Origin: Leptothoe spongobia TAU-MAC 1115
GTDB taxonomy: Bacteria; Cyanobacteriota; Cyanobacteriia; Phormidesmidales; Phormidesmidaceae
Length of the DNA stretch: 64,000 bases
Assembly: GCF_018739885.1 (NCBI RefSeq)
Contig: NZ_JADOES010000016.1
Span: 35,445 to 99,444, forward strand
Reading direction: 5' to 3'
The notes beneath the pieces are model-generated. The model searched no databases, was not told the origin of the DNA, and saw only the letters and a list, made by a program, of their open reading frames with translations. Of this stretch, positions 36,469-46,328 are shown piece after piece. Made by a program: the position numbers and the translations under genes. Positions within the stretch are counted from its first letter, which is position 1. The number at the start of each line of letters is the position of its first letter.

Positions 36469-36576
36469 AGTTCAAAATCCTTTCAGTCACCGGTAGAATT
36501 ATGGTGATGCTTTTCGGAAAGACTTAGTTTGACTGGCATCTCCCATATCATTACTTTAGAGAGAGGCGTAGGGGAT

Positions 36577-36630
36577 GTCATTACAGAAAAAGTCTGTGAT
36601 CTTGAAAGGTGGTGTCAGTGGATGTCAGGT
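36577..36630 (-). promoter_or_regulatory. Shared upstream motif, copy 7
   Basis: GTCATTACAGAAAAAGTCTG, then GTGTCAGT and ATGTCAGG half-sites 9 bases apart. It lies about 110 bases upstream of the SDR-pyruvyl transferase-ligase-Rieske operon. Confidence 0.6.
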
Positions 36631-36651
36631 TGAAGATCTACTAGATAATCT

Positions 36652-37848
36652 CTAAGGAAGGATTGGATGTAAACGTTTTTTGCCTAAAATTTGTTGTAGT
36701 AAAATGTATAACTGCAACGTAGAAGATTTACCAATAATAATCTCTGCCTGTTCAGAGAGTGATGTTGGTTCGAGTGACCGAGTAGTTGCGGTAAGAAGGC
36801 TTAATAGCTCCTCAATGTTTTCTCGGGTCTGGGTGCTGACAGGTAATGGTATGGGAGTATCATGTAAATGAGGATAGGGCCGCACTTGAGTGGGGTCAAA
36901 GGGCCAGGCAGGTTTGGCCCCTTGCCATGGGACTAGGGGTGGACTGTATTTTCTCTGGGCATTTGCCTGTTGAGGATAAAGGCAATATTGTTGGGGATTA
37001 TACTCAGCTCGGCTACCCCAGTACTTAGCGTGGGCCCGTGCCCAGGTGATAACTCGTTGCCGACGGCTATCTTCGCTGAACAGTTCCATATAGAGATCGC
37101 GTCCGACCTTGACCCGATTGTCAAAAAGTGCGAAATCACATGACATCGTGTAAATCAAAAGATGATCTGTCTCCGGGTTGGTTTCAGATTTTGCCACCGC
37201 AAAACAAAGCTTCATTAGCCCTAGCTTGGTAGTGGCAATGAAAATTTGTCGGGTAATAGCGAAGAATAATCGACCTAAATAGCGATGTTGGGAATCATGG
37301 AGTAGCCGATCATGGATTTGATTTTGCTCATTGGCGATCAAAGCAAAGGCCAGGCGTTTGACAGATGGTTCTTTCCACCATTCAGGAAACCAGTGATTAT
37401 TTTTTGCGGCTTTAAAGAAGACTTTCCAGTGTTCTATGATAAATGGATCTACATTGAATTGAGGATCAGTTGACAATAGATCAAAAAACACATCACTTTG
37501 TTCTGGATAGCGTTTAGCCCAGGCATAGGCCACTAATTGAGGAAAGACATCCCTAAAAATTAAGAAGTTGCCTGTTTCTAAGAATGCGAAAAATGCTTGA
37601 TAGTGAGCTGATGGCAAGCCGGGAATTTTAAGACTGTGGGGCGCACATTGGCAGGCCCTGACCAGGTCTGACATAATCCAACCGGTGTTGCGAGCAACTA
37701 AATTAGCCAGGAGTACCCAACTGACTTCAGGATGTTGTTCCCAAAAGTCAAATAGGCAATTGGCTCGGCTGGTGAGATTGACTTCAACCTGACTCCGACG
37801 CACAAGAGTGGCTTCTCGGAATTGTTCTTTAAGGGTTTGAGGTTTCAT
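36652..37848 (-). CDS. Uncharacterised protein, possibly DUF2515-like
   Basis: 398 residues, soluble, no signal peptide. Aromatic- and helix-rich. It has a LIANEQNQIHDRL segment (~170) and a VSWVLLANLVARNTGWIMSDL segment (~45-65) that remind me of the YppC/DUF2515 family. I cannot confirm that without a profile search. It lies between the SRPBCC pseudogene and the SDR operon and lacks its own shared motif. I do not know its function. Confidence 0.6.
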   Translation of the reverse strand: MKPQTLKEQFREATLVRRSQVEVNLTSRANCLFDFWEQHPEVSWVLLANLVARNTGWIMSDLVRACQCAPHSLKIPGLPSAHYQAFFAFLETGNFLIFRDVFPQLVAYAWAKRYPEQSDVFFDLLSTDPQFNVDPFIIEHWKVFFKAAKNNHWFPEWWKEPSVKRLAFALIANEQNQIHDRLLHDSQHRYLGRLFFAITRQIFIATTKLGLMKLCFAVAKSETNPETDHLLIYTMSCDFALFDNRVKVGRDLYMELFSEDSRRQRVITWARAHAKYWGSRAEYNPQQYCLYPQQANAQRKYSPPLVPWQGAKPAWPFDPTQVRPYPHLHDTPIPLPVSTQTRENIEELLSLLTATTRSLEPTSLSEQAEIIIGKSSTLQLYILLQQILGKKRLHPILP

Positions 37849-37905
37849 AGTTGAATCTGGGAAAAGAAAAAGGGGAAAGGGGAAGAGGAAGAGGGAAGGG
37901 GGAAA

Positions 37906-38366
37906 CTAAGGCTTCACAGTGTGCCTATTTTCAACATAGACCTGTTCTAAAGATGCCTTGAGTCCTCGGACTGCATCATCAGCTAGGTGATTAATAATGA
38001 TTGAAAGAGAGGATTAAATATCCTTAAAACAGGTGTGAGGGTAACTTCAGCGGCATAACTAATTTGTGTTTGTTCTCCAATGGGGGTAAAGGTTACCTCA
38101 TCTTGATATTGCATCAGAGGAGTTTTCCCTTCGACTACAAATCACTGGTCGGGCACAAAGGCCTTAATCAGGTAGGGTAGCTTGAAGGGAATACCCCAGA
38201 GACTTGTACCTAGAACAAATAGGCTACCCAGTTTGGCTGGACCGGAGTCTATTTTGCGGGCATAGGTTACCTGAGGATCCCAGATTGCATTCCTAAAATC
38301 ACTGGTGTGGTTGAATGCAGTTTTACGATCATTGGGAACGAGGAGCGTGGTGCGATAATAAGCCAT
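37906..38366 (-). pseudogene. SRPBCC-family (polyketide cyclase/lipid-binding) pseudogene
   Basis: From ATG 38366 the frame reads a START/SRPBCC-type protein (MAYYRTTLLV...FNHTSDFRNAIWDP) for 74 residues, then TGA at 38142. The same frame continues FVVEGKTPLMQYQDEVTF to about position 38000. There a one-base shift is needed to reach NHLADDAVRGLKASLEQ and a stop at 37906. Two lesions in a ~150-residue family-length gene indicate decay. It lies immediately downstream of menA. Confidence 0.75.
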
Positions 38367-38390
38367 GGAAAAATCCTTTAATAGAAGATA

Positions 38391-38420
38391 TGTAGGGGCG
38401 GTGCCTTGTGCCCGCCCTGG
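38391..38420. repeat. Short interspersed GC-rich palindrome
   Basis: GTAGGGGCGG, then GTGCCTTGTGCC and CGCCCTGG form an imperfect inverted repeat between menA and the SRPBCC pseudogene. It resembles the widespread 'TAGGGGCGG...CCGCCC' intergenic repeats and may end the men operon transcript. Confidence 0.45.
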
Positions 38421-38471
38421 TGCCTTGTTCTAGAGTCCTGCAATGTATCTGTAATAGGTTCTTCAAGGGGA

Positions 38472-39416
38472 TTAAAAAAGTGGGGGAAGCAATAGCCCAA
38501 GGGTGAGCAACAGGCCCAGGGAAAAATACATGGCCACGGCAACAAACTTGCAGTTGCTGACCTGGTCTGGTTGATCGTGATGGCGATGGACGTGGAAGGA
38601 CAGTTTGACGGCATAGACTAGACTGAGCAGACTGAGCAGGGTAAATGGGGGGAGCAGGCCCAGGGCCGCAAACAAACAGACTAGACCGTAGATGCTCCCC
38701 TGCCACCAGGGCAGTAGCTGAGCTGAACGGGCTGTGCCTAGTCTCACGACAGGGGAGAGTTTGCCTCCGGCTAGATCATCTTCTACCTGGTGAAAGTGGG
38801 CACAAAACAAGATCAAGCTAGTGGCTAGTCCGATAATGGTGGATGCAGCCAGGCAGGTTGTTGACCAGGTTTGGGTCTGAGCATAGTAGGCGGTCCCCAT
38901 CAGTAGGGGCCCATAGGAGATAAAGCAAATGATTTCCCCAATTCCCTGATAACTAAACCGGAAAGGGGGACCCTGGTAGCTGTAGCCCAGGAAACAGCCT
39001 AAAAGCATCAAAACTATCAGAGTCATGTCCTGTTGTTGCCAGGCAATGGGAGCCACTACCAAAAGACCGCTGGCTACAAAGGCATTGGCAAGCCAAAAAA
39101 TCATATTTTTTTGGCCAGTGAGTTGCACAATGGAATGAAACTTATGGGTATCGACACCGGTGTCGGCATCGAAGACATCGTTACTGAGGTTAATCCAGAT
39201 TTGGATCAAAATGATTGAGAGCAAAAATGTCAAGAAATTCCCAATGTCAATAGTTTTAGTGTCAGCATAAACGGCAGCGGTTGCCACAAAAACGGGAATA
39301 AGGGCAACACTGTATAGAGGTAGTTTGATGGCCTGTCGCCATAGCTGAATATACGGTTCGTCAAAGATTTTGATAGTCTCTTTGAGATTCTCGGAGGGTG
39401 AATTTGATGAAAGCAT
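38472..39416 (-). CDS. menA: 1,4-dihydroxy-2-naphthoate prenyl/phytyl transferase
   Basis: 314 residues, UbiA family, with about eight membrane helices. The two Asp-rich prenyl-diphosphate sites are NDVFDADTGVD (~80) and EDDLAGGKLSP (~220). It attaches the prenyl (phytyl) tail to dihydroxynaphthoate in phylloquinone/menaquinone synthesis. It ends a run of men genes on one strand, directly after dxs, which makes isoprenoid precursors; the pairing makes biochemical sense. AGAGA box 8 bases before the start. Assignment is strong. Confidence 0.9.
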   Translation of the reverse strand: MLSSNSPSENLKETIKIFDEPYIQLWRQAIKLPLYSVALIPVFVATAAVYADTKTIDIGNFLTFLLSIILIQIWINLSNDVFDADTGVDTHKFHSIVQLTGQKNMIFWLANAFVASGLLVVAPIAWQQQDMTLIVLMLLGCFLGYSYQGPPFRFSYQGIGEIICFISYGPLLMGTAYYAQTQTWSTTCLAASTIIGLATSLILFCAHFHQVEDDLAGGKLSPVVRLGTARSAQLLPWWQGSIYGLVCLFAALGLLPPFTLLSLLSLVYAVKLSFHVHRHHDQPDQVSNCKFVAVAMYFSLGLLLTLGLLLPPLF

Positions 39417-39462
39417 GGGATTGGTCTCTTAGTTTAAAGATTGAATTGAGATCAGGCGTGAA

Positions 39463-41307
39463 CTATGATCGAATAGTAGAGGGGGTTAATGTGGGGCTAC
39501 TGTCATTGACCATGCTGAGAATTTGGTCTGCAATTTGGGGGGCGGTGAGACCCAAGCCAGCCTTTGCTTCATCTATTGTTCCATGGTCTACAAGCGTATC
39601 GGGGATACCCATACGGGTAACAGGAACAGTGATGTTGAGATCCAATAAGGCTTCGAGTACTGCTGATCCGAAGCCCCCCATGAGACAACCTTCCTCCAGG
39701 GTGACAACCCAGCCAATTTTTTGAGCCAGCGGTGCAATTAGGGCTATATCCAGTGGTTTTACGAAGCGCGCATTGATCACCGTGGCCTGAATGCCATGTT
39801 CGCTAAGCAATGCAGCGGCCTGCATGGCAGGATAGACCATCGAGCCATACCCCACTAGCATGACGTCATTACCGTGCTGTAACACCTCACCTTTGCCAAT
39901 TTTTAGTGACTCCCACTCTGTTGTCATCAGAGGGGTACCATAGCCGGTGCCTCGGGGATAACGGACAGCAATGGGGCCAGCTGTATAATTTAGACCTGTC
40001 ACTATCATGCGTTGGAGTTCTGCTTCATCCTTGGGGGCCATCAACACCATATTGGGGAAACAACGAAGATAGGCAATGTCGTAGATTCCCTGGTGGGTAG
40101 GCCCATCTGCTCCAACAATGCCAGCCCGATCGAGACAGAAAAATACGGGTAATTTTTGCAGACAGATGTCATGAAAAATCTGATCGTATGCCCGCTGTAA
40201 AAAGGTTGAGTAAATAGCCACCACTGGACGCATGCCTTCACAGGCTAGACCAGCGGCCAGGGTAACAGCATGTTGTTCTGCAATGCCAACATCAATATAC
40301 TGTTTAGGTAGTTTCTCTTGCAGTTGATTGAGACCGGTGCCCGTTGCCATGGCAGCGGTGATGCCAATAATGTTGGGATTGGTCTCTGCTAGTTTGACCA
40401 GGGTGGTGGCAAACACTTTAGAATAAGATGGTGGCGCGGGCGTTTGGACAGAATTTTTCCGACCTGTGGTCAGATTAAAAGAAGCTTGGGCATGGTAGTT
40501 GATCGGGTCCTGTTCTGCGATCGCATATCCCTTGCCTTTGGTTGTCGCGACATGAACCAGCACAGGACCGTTCTGCCGGTGGGCTGCTTTGAAACTATCG
40601 ATCAATTCTGTTAAATTGTGCCCATTAACCGGTCCCATGTAGGTAAACCCCAATTCCTCAAAGACAGCCCCTACCTTGGGAACCGTTAAACATTTAAGGT
40701 TTCTTAGAAACCGCATGGGTGGACTCAACCGCATTTTATTCAAATAGCGAGCAATGGCTCCCACATTGGGAGAGATTGACATCTCGTTATCATTCAGCAC
40801 CACTAACAGGTTGGTATGGGGCAGATGGCCGACATGGTTAATGGCTTCGAGGGCCATACCTCCAGTCAGGGCACCATCACCAATAACAGCAACCACTTTG
40901 TGTTGTTCCCTCTTTAGATCGCGAGCCATTGCCATCCCCAATGCCGCTGAAATACTGGTGGATGCATGACCTGCGCCAAAATGATCAAACTGACTTTCCG
41001 ATCGTTTCAGGTAACCTGCAATGCCAGCCTTCTGACGCAGGGTGTGAAAATGATGATATCGACCTGTAATTAATTTGTGGGCATAGGCCTGGTGACCCAC
41101 ATCCCAAATCACTTTGTCGCGGTTTAAATCCAGGGTTTGATAAAGGGCAAGGGTGAGCTCGACTACTCCCAGACCAGGTCCTAAATGTCCTCCCGTGGCA
41201 GCGACGGTTTGTAGGTGCTTTTGCCTGATCTGGTTAGCTATATGTTCAAGTTGTTGAATGGACAATCCATGCAGCTGGTTAGGATGGATAACGTTACTTA
41301 AGTCCAT
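39463..41307 (-). CDS. dxs: 1-deoxy-D-xylulose-5-phosphate synthase
   Basis: 614 residues from ATG 41307, which has an AGAGG box; an upstream in-frame ATG at 41451 would add an unrelated 48-residue tail. It condenses pyruvate and glyceraldehyde-3-phosphate, the first step of the MEP isoprenoid pathway. Thiamine diphosphate motif [18 protein letters not shown], early [16 protein letters not shown], and [15 protein letters not shown] are all intact. Slightly shorter than common DXS (~630). Cyanobacteria usually have another dxs elsewhere, so this may be a dedicated copy feeding the quinone tail. Confidence 0.92.
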   Translation of the reverse strand: MDLSNVIHPNQLHGLSIQQLEHIANQIRQKHLQTVAATGGHLGPGLGVVELTLALYQTLDLNRDKVIWDVGHQAYAHKLITGRYHHFHTLRQKAGIAGYLKRSESQFDHFGAGHASTSISAALGMAMARDLKREQHKVVAVIGDGALTGGMALEAINHVGHLPHTNLLVVLNDNEMSISPNVGAIARYLNKMRLSPPMRFLRNLKCLTVPKVGAVFEELGFTYMGPVNGHNLTELIDSFKAAHRQNGPVLVHVATTKGKGYAIAEQDPINYHAQASFNLTTGRKNSVQTPAPPSYSKVFATTLVKLAETNPNIIGITAAMATGTGLNQLQEKLPKQYIDVGIAEQHAVTLAAGLACEGMRPVVAIYSTFLQRAYDQIFHDICLQKLPVFFCLDRAGIVGADGPTHQGIYDIAYLRCFPNMVLMAPKDEAELQRMIVTGLNYTAGPIAVRYPRGTGYGTPLMTTEWESLKIGKGEVLQHGNDVMLVGYGSMVYPAMQAAALLSEHGIQATVINARFVKPLDIALIAPLAQKIGWVVTLEEGCLMGGFGSAVLEALLDLNITVPVTRMGIPDTLVDHGTIDEAKAGLGLTAPQIADQILSMVNDSSPTLTPSTIRS

Positions 41308-41482
41308 AGTGAAAACCTCTTTTAAGTATTTAGGAATGATGGATAAATAAAGTGCCCGTAGAAAGTGCCCGTAGGCAATGGGCAGGGGCAGCAGCAGAAA
41401 GTATTGGAAACGTTGAGTTTCCGGGGGTAAACGGGTTTGGTTGGGTGGCAATGGGATCGCGACCTCACCTACCTATCTGGGG

Positions 41483-42088
41483 TTAATGTGAGATCGCAAC
41501 ATAATTGGGTTGAGATTTGACTCGATTTAACCAACCATTGATGGCGGGATAATTGCTTAAATCAAAATCTCCTTCATCGGCGACATGGGTATAGGCATAC
41601 AGGCTAATATCTGCAATGGTGTAATGTTCGCCGACAAAAAAGGTCCTTGTTTGCAGATGCTGCTCCATGACATCCAGTGCGGCATAGCCTGCTGTTTGTT
41701 TCATGGCTAGACTGGCTTGATGGTCCGGAGGGTTGCCTAGAAAGCGAACAATGTAGCGTGCGATCGCAACATTGGGTGTATGACTATATTGCTCAAAAAA
41801 CATCCATTGCAGCACTTGCGCCTGTTGATACAAATCTGTCGGCAGAAAATTCGTACCCTGGCTGAGATAATACAAAATTGCATTAGATTCTGGTAAAGTC
41901 TGACCCGGTTGAATTTCCAGGAGAGGCAGTTTCCCCGCCGGATTTTTAGCTAAATACTCGGGAGTATGCTGTTCTCCTGTGAGTAGGTCAACGCTGACCC
42001 ACTCAAACGGTATTGCTAGCTGATGCAACAACAATTGCACCTTATAACAATTCCCTGACTGGGGATATCCATAGAGTTTATAGACCAT
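41483..42088 (-). CDS. Glutathione S-transferase family protein
   Basis: 201 residues: thioredoxin-fold N-terminal domain (YGYPQSGNCYKVQLLL, PAGKLPLLEI, LPESNAILYYL) and an all-helical C-terminal domain. The active Ser/Tyr position is probably Ser in PQSGN. Its start overlaps the menE stop by 11 bases, so it is coupled to the men operon. It might detoxify a reactive naphthoquinone intermediate, but this is only suggested by position. Confidence 0.87.
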   Translation of the reverse strand: MVYKLYGYPQSGNCYKVQLLLHQLAIPFEWVSVDLLTGEQHTPEYLAKNPAGKLPLLEIQPGQTLPESNAILYYLSQGTNFLPTDLYQQAQVLQWMFFEQYSHTPNVAIARYIVRFLGNPPDHQASLAMKQTAGYAALDVMEQHLQTRTFFVGEHYTIADISLYAYTHVADEGDFDLSNYPAINGWLNRVKSQPNYVAISH

Positions 42089-43565
42089 GATCTTGTTTCC
42101 ATTGATTCACAACGCCCTGGAGAGTTTGTTGGTTAAGTTTGCCCTGGGCATTTCTAGGCAGGCTCGCAACGGGAACCCACAGCTTGGGGCACTTAAAGCG
42201 AGCAATGGTGTCCTGTAGGACTGTACAAATCTCTTCGGCTACTAGAGCCGGAGCATGGGGCACATAGATCGCTGTAACACATTGTCCCCAGTAGGGATCC
42301 GGCATGCCCAGGACCGCCACATCGGTTACCAGACCAGTGGCTCGAATGGCTGACTCAACTTCGGCTGGGAATACATTTTCACCACCGGTAATAATTTTGT
42401 TACTGAGGCGGCCTACCAGGGTGAGATAGCCTTGATCATCCAGGTATCCCGCATCATCAGTTTTGAAAACATTGGGTGAGGTGGGACTCCCCGTGGACGG
42501 TTGTTTACTCCAATGCCCATCCCACCCGTGGGGATAGTAGCCTAAGGCTAAGGAGTCCGCCATAATCTGAACCTGTCCCAGGGTCCCGGCAGCGACAGGC
42601 TGTCCCTGATCATTCGCAATGGTTACCTGGGCATGGGGCAGCACCTGTCCGACACTTTGGTTGCCTGCTAAAAAATTCGTTGGTTTCAGAGTGGTAATTT
42701 GGGCCGCAGTTTCTGTTGAGCCATAGCAAGGGGCCAGAGGCAGGCGTTTGGCCCGAGCCTGGGCGAGTAATTGTGGCCAACTGGGGGCACCGCCCAGAAA
42801 AATAGTTTTGCATTGGCTTAACCATTGGGCCAGGGCGGGCTGGGTCAGCAATGCTTGCAACTGAGTAGGTACCAGGGAAATACACCAATCCGATGGGTCA
42901 ATCGGTAATGCCTGTCCTGTTTTGAGGGCCTTAAACGTCATGACCTGTAGCCTGCCTCCAGAGAGGAAAGAACGCATAAACTGCATGAAGCCACTAACGT
43001 GATAAAGGGGTAAAACACACAGGGAATTAACGATGGCTATTTGGAAATAGTGTTGTAGCCCATGGGCCGCTGCGGCCAGGGTTTCCCAGCGATGCATAAC
43101 AAACCGAATGGTGCCTGAGGAGCCCCCCGTTGGAATCATGATCAGGTTTTTATCGTGGCTTGAGGGGGTTGAGGATGGCGGTGTTGCCCCCAGACCAACG
43201 TTTTGGCCAGCAATTGGTTGCTTAAAAGCAATTGGTTGCTTAAAAGCAATTGGTTGCTTAAAATAAACACAATTTCCCCAGATCTGGTCTGGCTGGGCAA
43301 TGGCCAGGGCCTGTTGCCATTCCACCATTCCCCATTGAGAATTGCCGAGAAATACCTGAGGATAAGTGGCCTGGGCCGCCAGGAATCCAGCCAGAAAGCG
43401 CATAGGGTCGGGTTCTGCCAACAGAATGGATTGCCCCTGGGTGGTCTGCTTAGCTGTGGCAAACTCTTGGGCAAGCGTCTCAGTCTGGGCCAGAAATGCC
43501 TGGGCATCCTGTCCCACGAGCCAGTTATCCTGAGTACGTTGTTTCAATAGCTCTAATACGTTCAC
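42078..43565 (-). CDS. menE: 2-succinylbenzoate-CoA ligase
   Basis: 495 residues, ANL superfamily. Motifs: IPTGGSSGTIRF (P-loop variant), PCYGSTETAAQI, GYLTLVGRLSNKIITGGENVFPAEVE and NAQGKLNQQ with the catalytic lysine. It activates o-succinylbenzoate in menaquinone/phylloquinone synthesis. It contains a three-unit in-frame 18-bp repeat at residues ~101-119 (KQPIAF repeated), in a surface insertion before the P-loop. Identity rests on family plus men-operon position between menB and GST/dxs. Confidence 0.88.
   Translation of the reverse strand: MNVLELLKQRTQDNWLVGQDAQAFLAQTETLAQEFATAKQTTQGQSILLAEPDPMRFLAGFLAAQATYPQVFLGNSQWGMVEWQQALAIAQPDQIWGNCVYFKQPIAFKQPIAFKQPIAGQNVGLGATPPSSTPSSHDKNLIMIPTGGSSGTIRFVMHRWETLAAAAHGLQHYFQIAIVNSLCVLPLYHVSGFMQFMRSFLSGGRLQVMTFKALKTGQALPIDPSDWCISLVPTQLQALLTQPALAQWLSQCKTIFLGGAPSWPQLLAQARAKRLPLAPCYGSTETAAQITTLKPTNFLAGNQSVGQVLPHAQVTIANDQGQPVAAGTLGQVQIMADSLALGYYPHGWDGHWSKQPSTGSPTSPNVFKTDDAGYLDDQGYLTLVGRLSNKIITGGENVFPAEVESAIRATGLVTDVAVLGMPDPYWGQCVTAIYVPHAPALVAEEICTVLQDTIARFKCPKLWVPVASLPRNAQGKLNQQTLQGVVNQWKQDHGL
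43210..43263. repeat. 18-bp tandem repeat inside menE
   Basis: Three perfect copies of GCAATTGGTTGCTTAAAA. The unit is a multiple of three, so copy-number change alters MenE length by six residues without a frameshift. It encodes repeats of Phe-Lys-Gln-Pro-Ile-Ala. Confidence 0.9.
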
Positions 43566-43591
43566 CGATTGATACCTGAGAGATGTATACC

Positions 43592-44467
43592 TTAAGGAAG
43601 CCAGGGATAATCACCAAAATCAGGGGCACGCTTTTCTAAGAAGGCATCCTTACCCTCTTTGCCCTCTGCAGTCATGTAGTACAACAGGGTGGCATTGCCT
43701 GCTAATTCTTGAATTCCGGCTTGACCGTCACAATCTGCATTAAAAGCGGATTTGAGACAGCGAATGGCCAGGGGACTCTTGGTTAAAATCTCCTTTGCCC
43801 ATTGAATGCCTGCTGCCTCTAGCTGCTCCACGGGAACAACCTGGTTCACCAGACCCATGTCCAAGGCTTCGCTACTGTTGTACTGGCGACACAGGTACCA
43901 AATCTCTCGGGCTTTCTTGTGGCCCACAATGCGGGCCAGGTAACTGGCTCCAAAGCCGCCATCAAAGCTGCCGACCTTGGGACCCGTTTGGCCAAAAATA
44001 GCATTGTCTGCTGCGATGGTCAGATCGCAAACCACATGGAGGACATGGCCGCCCCCAATGGCATAGCCAGCCACCAGGGCGATCACCACTTTGGGCATTG
44101 ACCGAATGAGTCGTTGCAGGTCCAAAACGTTTAATCGGGGTACTCCATCGTCTCCCACATAGCCCCCGTGCCCCCGCACACTGACGTCACCGCCAGCACA
44201 AAAGGCATATTTACCATCGCTATGGGGTCCCTGTCCCGTCAATAGGACGACGCCAATGGCGTTATCTTCGCGAGCATCGATAAAGGCATCGTAGAGTTCA
44301 AAAACTGTTTGGGGTCGAAATGCATTGCGTTTGTGGGGACGATTAATGGTGATTTTGGCAATACCCTCAGCTTTATGATACAGAATGTCTTCGTAGGATT
44401 TGATCGGTTGCCAGGAGAGAGTCATAGGGGTCGAAGTAGTTATGGGTGTGGTTATAGATGTAATCAT
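43592..44467 (-). CDS. menB: 1,4-dihydroxy-2-naphthoyl-CoA synthase
   Basis: 291 residues, crotonase family, typical MenB length. Motifs: [36 protein letters not shown] (oxyanion and MenB-specific loop), [13 protein letters not shown], and the C-terminal [11 protein letters not shown]. It closes the ring of succinylbenzoyl-CoA. A start at ATG 44425 would remove 14 Thr-rich residues; ATG 44467 has a weak AAGAAG box and is kept. Between menD and menE in the operon. Confidence 0.93.
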   Translation of the reverse strand: MITSITTPITTSTPMTLSWQPIKSYEDILYHKAEGIAKITINRPHKRNAFRPQTVFELYDAFIDAREDNAIGVVLLTGQGPHSDGKYAFCAGGDVSVRGHGGYVGDDGVPRLNVLDLQRLIRSMPKVVIALVAGYAIGGGHVLHVVCDLTIAADNAIFGQTGPKVGSFDGGFGASYLARIVGHKKAREIWYLCRQYNSSEALDMGLVNQVVPVEQLEAAGIQWAKEILTKSPLAIRCLKSAFNADCDGQAGIQELAGNATLLYYMTAEGKEGKDAFLEKRAPDFGDYPWLP

Positions 44468-44524
44468 GGGTGTTCTTCTTTTGGATGATACTTATTGGGC
44501 TTTTTTGTTGGTTGAACCTGAAAT

Positions 44525-46318
44525 TTAGACGGGAATAGTAGCAGGTTGTAGTTCCTTTACAATTTGCTGCTGCAAGGTTTGATGTAGAGCCAGATTCTTA
44601 TGGCGATCGGTGACTACCTCGATAACGGCAGAACATTGATGGTCCAGAGCGGTTGTGTAGACCTGGGTGAAGTCTGCTAGCGTCTGGGGACAATAATAGT
44701 CAAGAGTAAACATCTGGCTGGCGGTCTTGAAGGTGAGATCATGGGGGACACCAAAATAGGGTTCAAAGACATCGTCACACTGGGCCACGGGCAAAAAGGA
44801 GAATATGCCACCACCGTCGTTGTTAATGACAATAACAATCACGGGCTGGGCCAGGGACTTCAGGACTGCCAGGGAATTTAGGTCGTGTAGTAGAGATAGG
44901 TCTCCCACTAATAGGGTGACGGGGGTTTGTTGTCCCATGGCGAATCCGGCGGCGGCGGCGATCGCACCTTCAATCCCACTGGTACCGCGATCGCAACCCA
45001 CTATCTTGATATTGCCTTCAGGCGCGCCGTACATATCCATATCGCGGATTGGCATACTGTTGGCTAAATAAAGACCATGGCCAGGGGGCAGTTGACGGGA
45101 TACCAAGCGGGCAATGGCCGGTTCATTGATGGCGGACTGGGATAGGAGCACCTGATCCACTATCGAGTGAATATGTTGAGATGCGTTCACCAGTTCCGTT
45201 ACCCAGGTTTCAACACCACGGGCATGGAGTTGAGGTAATAAAGGCTCCATCAGATGACCCAGGTCGGCTTCTAGGCGCAGGGATACTGTGTGGGCGGGAT
45301 CATGGCGCTCAGGATTGTTGGCAATCACAATGTGTTGTTGCGGTGGATGGTGGGTTAACCATTGCAGAAAGCGCTTGGAAATCAGCCGTCCCCCAATCTG
45401 TAGCACTGTCTCTACGGACCATTGTTGATAGTTCTCCAACAACCACAGCTGATCAAAATAGGGAACAATAGTTGGCAATGTGCTATTTAGCCGTAGACCT
45501 GATTGAATATCGGCAAATACTGGCCAGTTTAATTGTTTAGCCAGGGTCAACACTGCCTGTTGCTCGGCTTTATGGGCCAGTTGTCCCACCACCAGTAGCC
45601 CCCGCTGGGTCTGATTTAGGGTCTCGGCCAGGTGGGTAATATCTGGGGCCAGGGGGACTGTGACCGATTGTCCATAGTGACTGTAAGCCGTGGATCGGGC
45701 TTGCCAATTCTGTAAGGGCGCTAAATAGTCTCTCTCAAACATTCCATCCATGTCAGCTATGGATGTTTGATCTGTGGGAGCTAAGGGTTCTCGAAATTGG
45801 CAGTTGAGATGCACAGGTCCGCCGGGAGCACGGCGGGCGCGATAGACCACCTGGTCAACGGTGGTTAAGGGCATCTGGGGCGCTATTTGGAAATCCGGAC
45901 AGGGCAACTCAAACTCCCACTGCACATGACGTCCGTACAGGTGCCGTTGCTGAATGGTTTGATTGGCTCCGGTTTGGTGCAGCTCCGGGGGACGGTCGGC
46001 GGACAGAATAATCAGGGGAACGGCATCTGTCGCCGCCTCAATCACCGCCGGGTAATAGTTAGCGGCAGCAGTACCTGACGTACACACGAGCACCGCTGGC
46101 TGGCCTGTCGCTCGGGCATAGCCCAAGGCATGGAAGGCCGCCGCCCGTTCATCAAAGCATACGGTTGTTTGTGTTTGGGCATGGCGTGCGATCGCAAGCG
46201 TCAGGGGGGTGGAACGAGACCCCGGTGAGATCACGAAATAAATAACATTATTTCTAACCAGTTCTTCAATCAGTAGAGAACCCCAAAGACTATTGATGGT
46301 GTTAGTATTACTGGCCAT
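44525..46318 (-). CDS. menD: SEPHCHC synthase (2-succinyl-5-enolpyruvyl-6-hydroxy-3-cyclohexene-1-carboxylate synthase)
   Basis: 597 residues from ATG 46318, 10 bases after the menF stop; a TTG at 46348 would overlap menF. Thiamine-diphosphate enzyme with FVISPGSRSTPLTLA, VCFDERAAAFHALGYARATGQPA, and a C-terminal LLVGDLSLLHDLNSL ThDP motif. It adds a succinyl-semialdehyde unit to isochorismate. Length and motifs are normal. Second of the men genes after menF. Confidence 0.93.
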   Translation of the reverse strand: MASNTNTINSLWGSLLIEELVRNNVIYFVISPGSRSTPLTLAIARHAQTQTTVCFDERAAAFHALGYARATGQPAVLVCTSGTAAANYYPAVIEAATDAVPLIILSADRPPELHQTGANQTIQQRHLYGRHVQWEFELPCPDFQIAPQMPLTTVDQVVYRARRAPGGPVHLNCQFREPLAPTDQTSIADMDGMFERDYLAPLQNWQARSTAYSHYGQSVTVPLAPDITHLAETLNQTQRGLLVVGQLAHKAEQQAVLTLAKQLNWPVFADIQSGLRLNSTLPTIVPYFDQLWLLENYQQWSVETVLQIGGRLISKRFLQWLTHHPPQQHIVIANNPERHDPAHTVSLRLEADLGHLMEPLLPQLHARGVETWVTELVNASQHIHSIVDQVLLSQSAINEPAIARLVSRQLPPGHGLYLANSMPIRDMDMYGAPEGNIKIVGCDRGTSGIEGAIAAAAGFAMGQQTPVTLLVGDLSLLHDLNSLAVLKSLAQPVIVIVINNDGGGIFSFLPVAQCDDVFEPYFGVPHDLTFKTASQMFTLDYYCPQTLADFTQVYTTALDHQCSAVIEVVTDRHKNLALHQTLQQQIVKELQPATIPV

Positions 46319-46328
46319 GACGGTAAGC

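Noticed and set aside
41308..41451. 48-residue extension of DXS
   Set aside because: It has no similarity to DXS; ATG 41307 has a good ribosome site and matches the family start.
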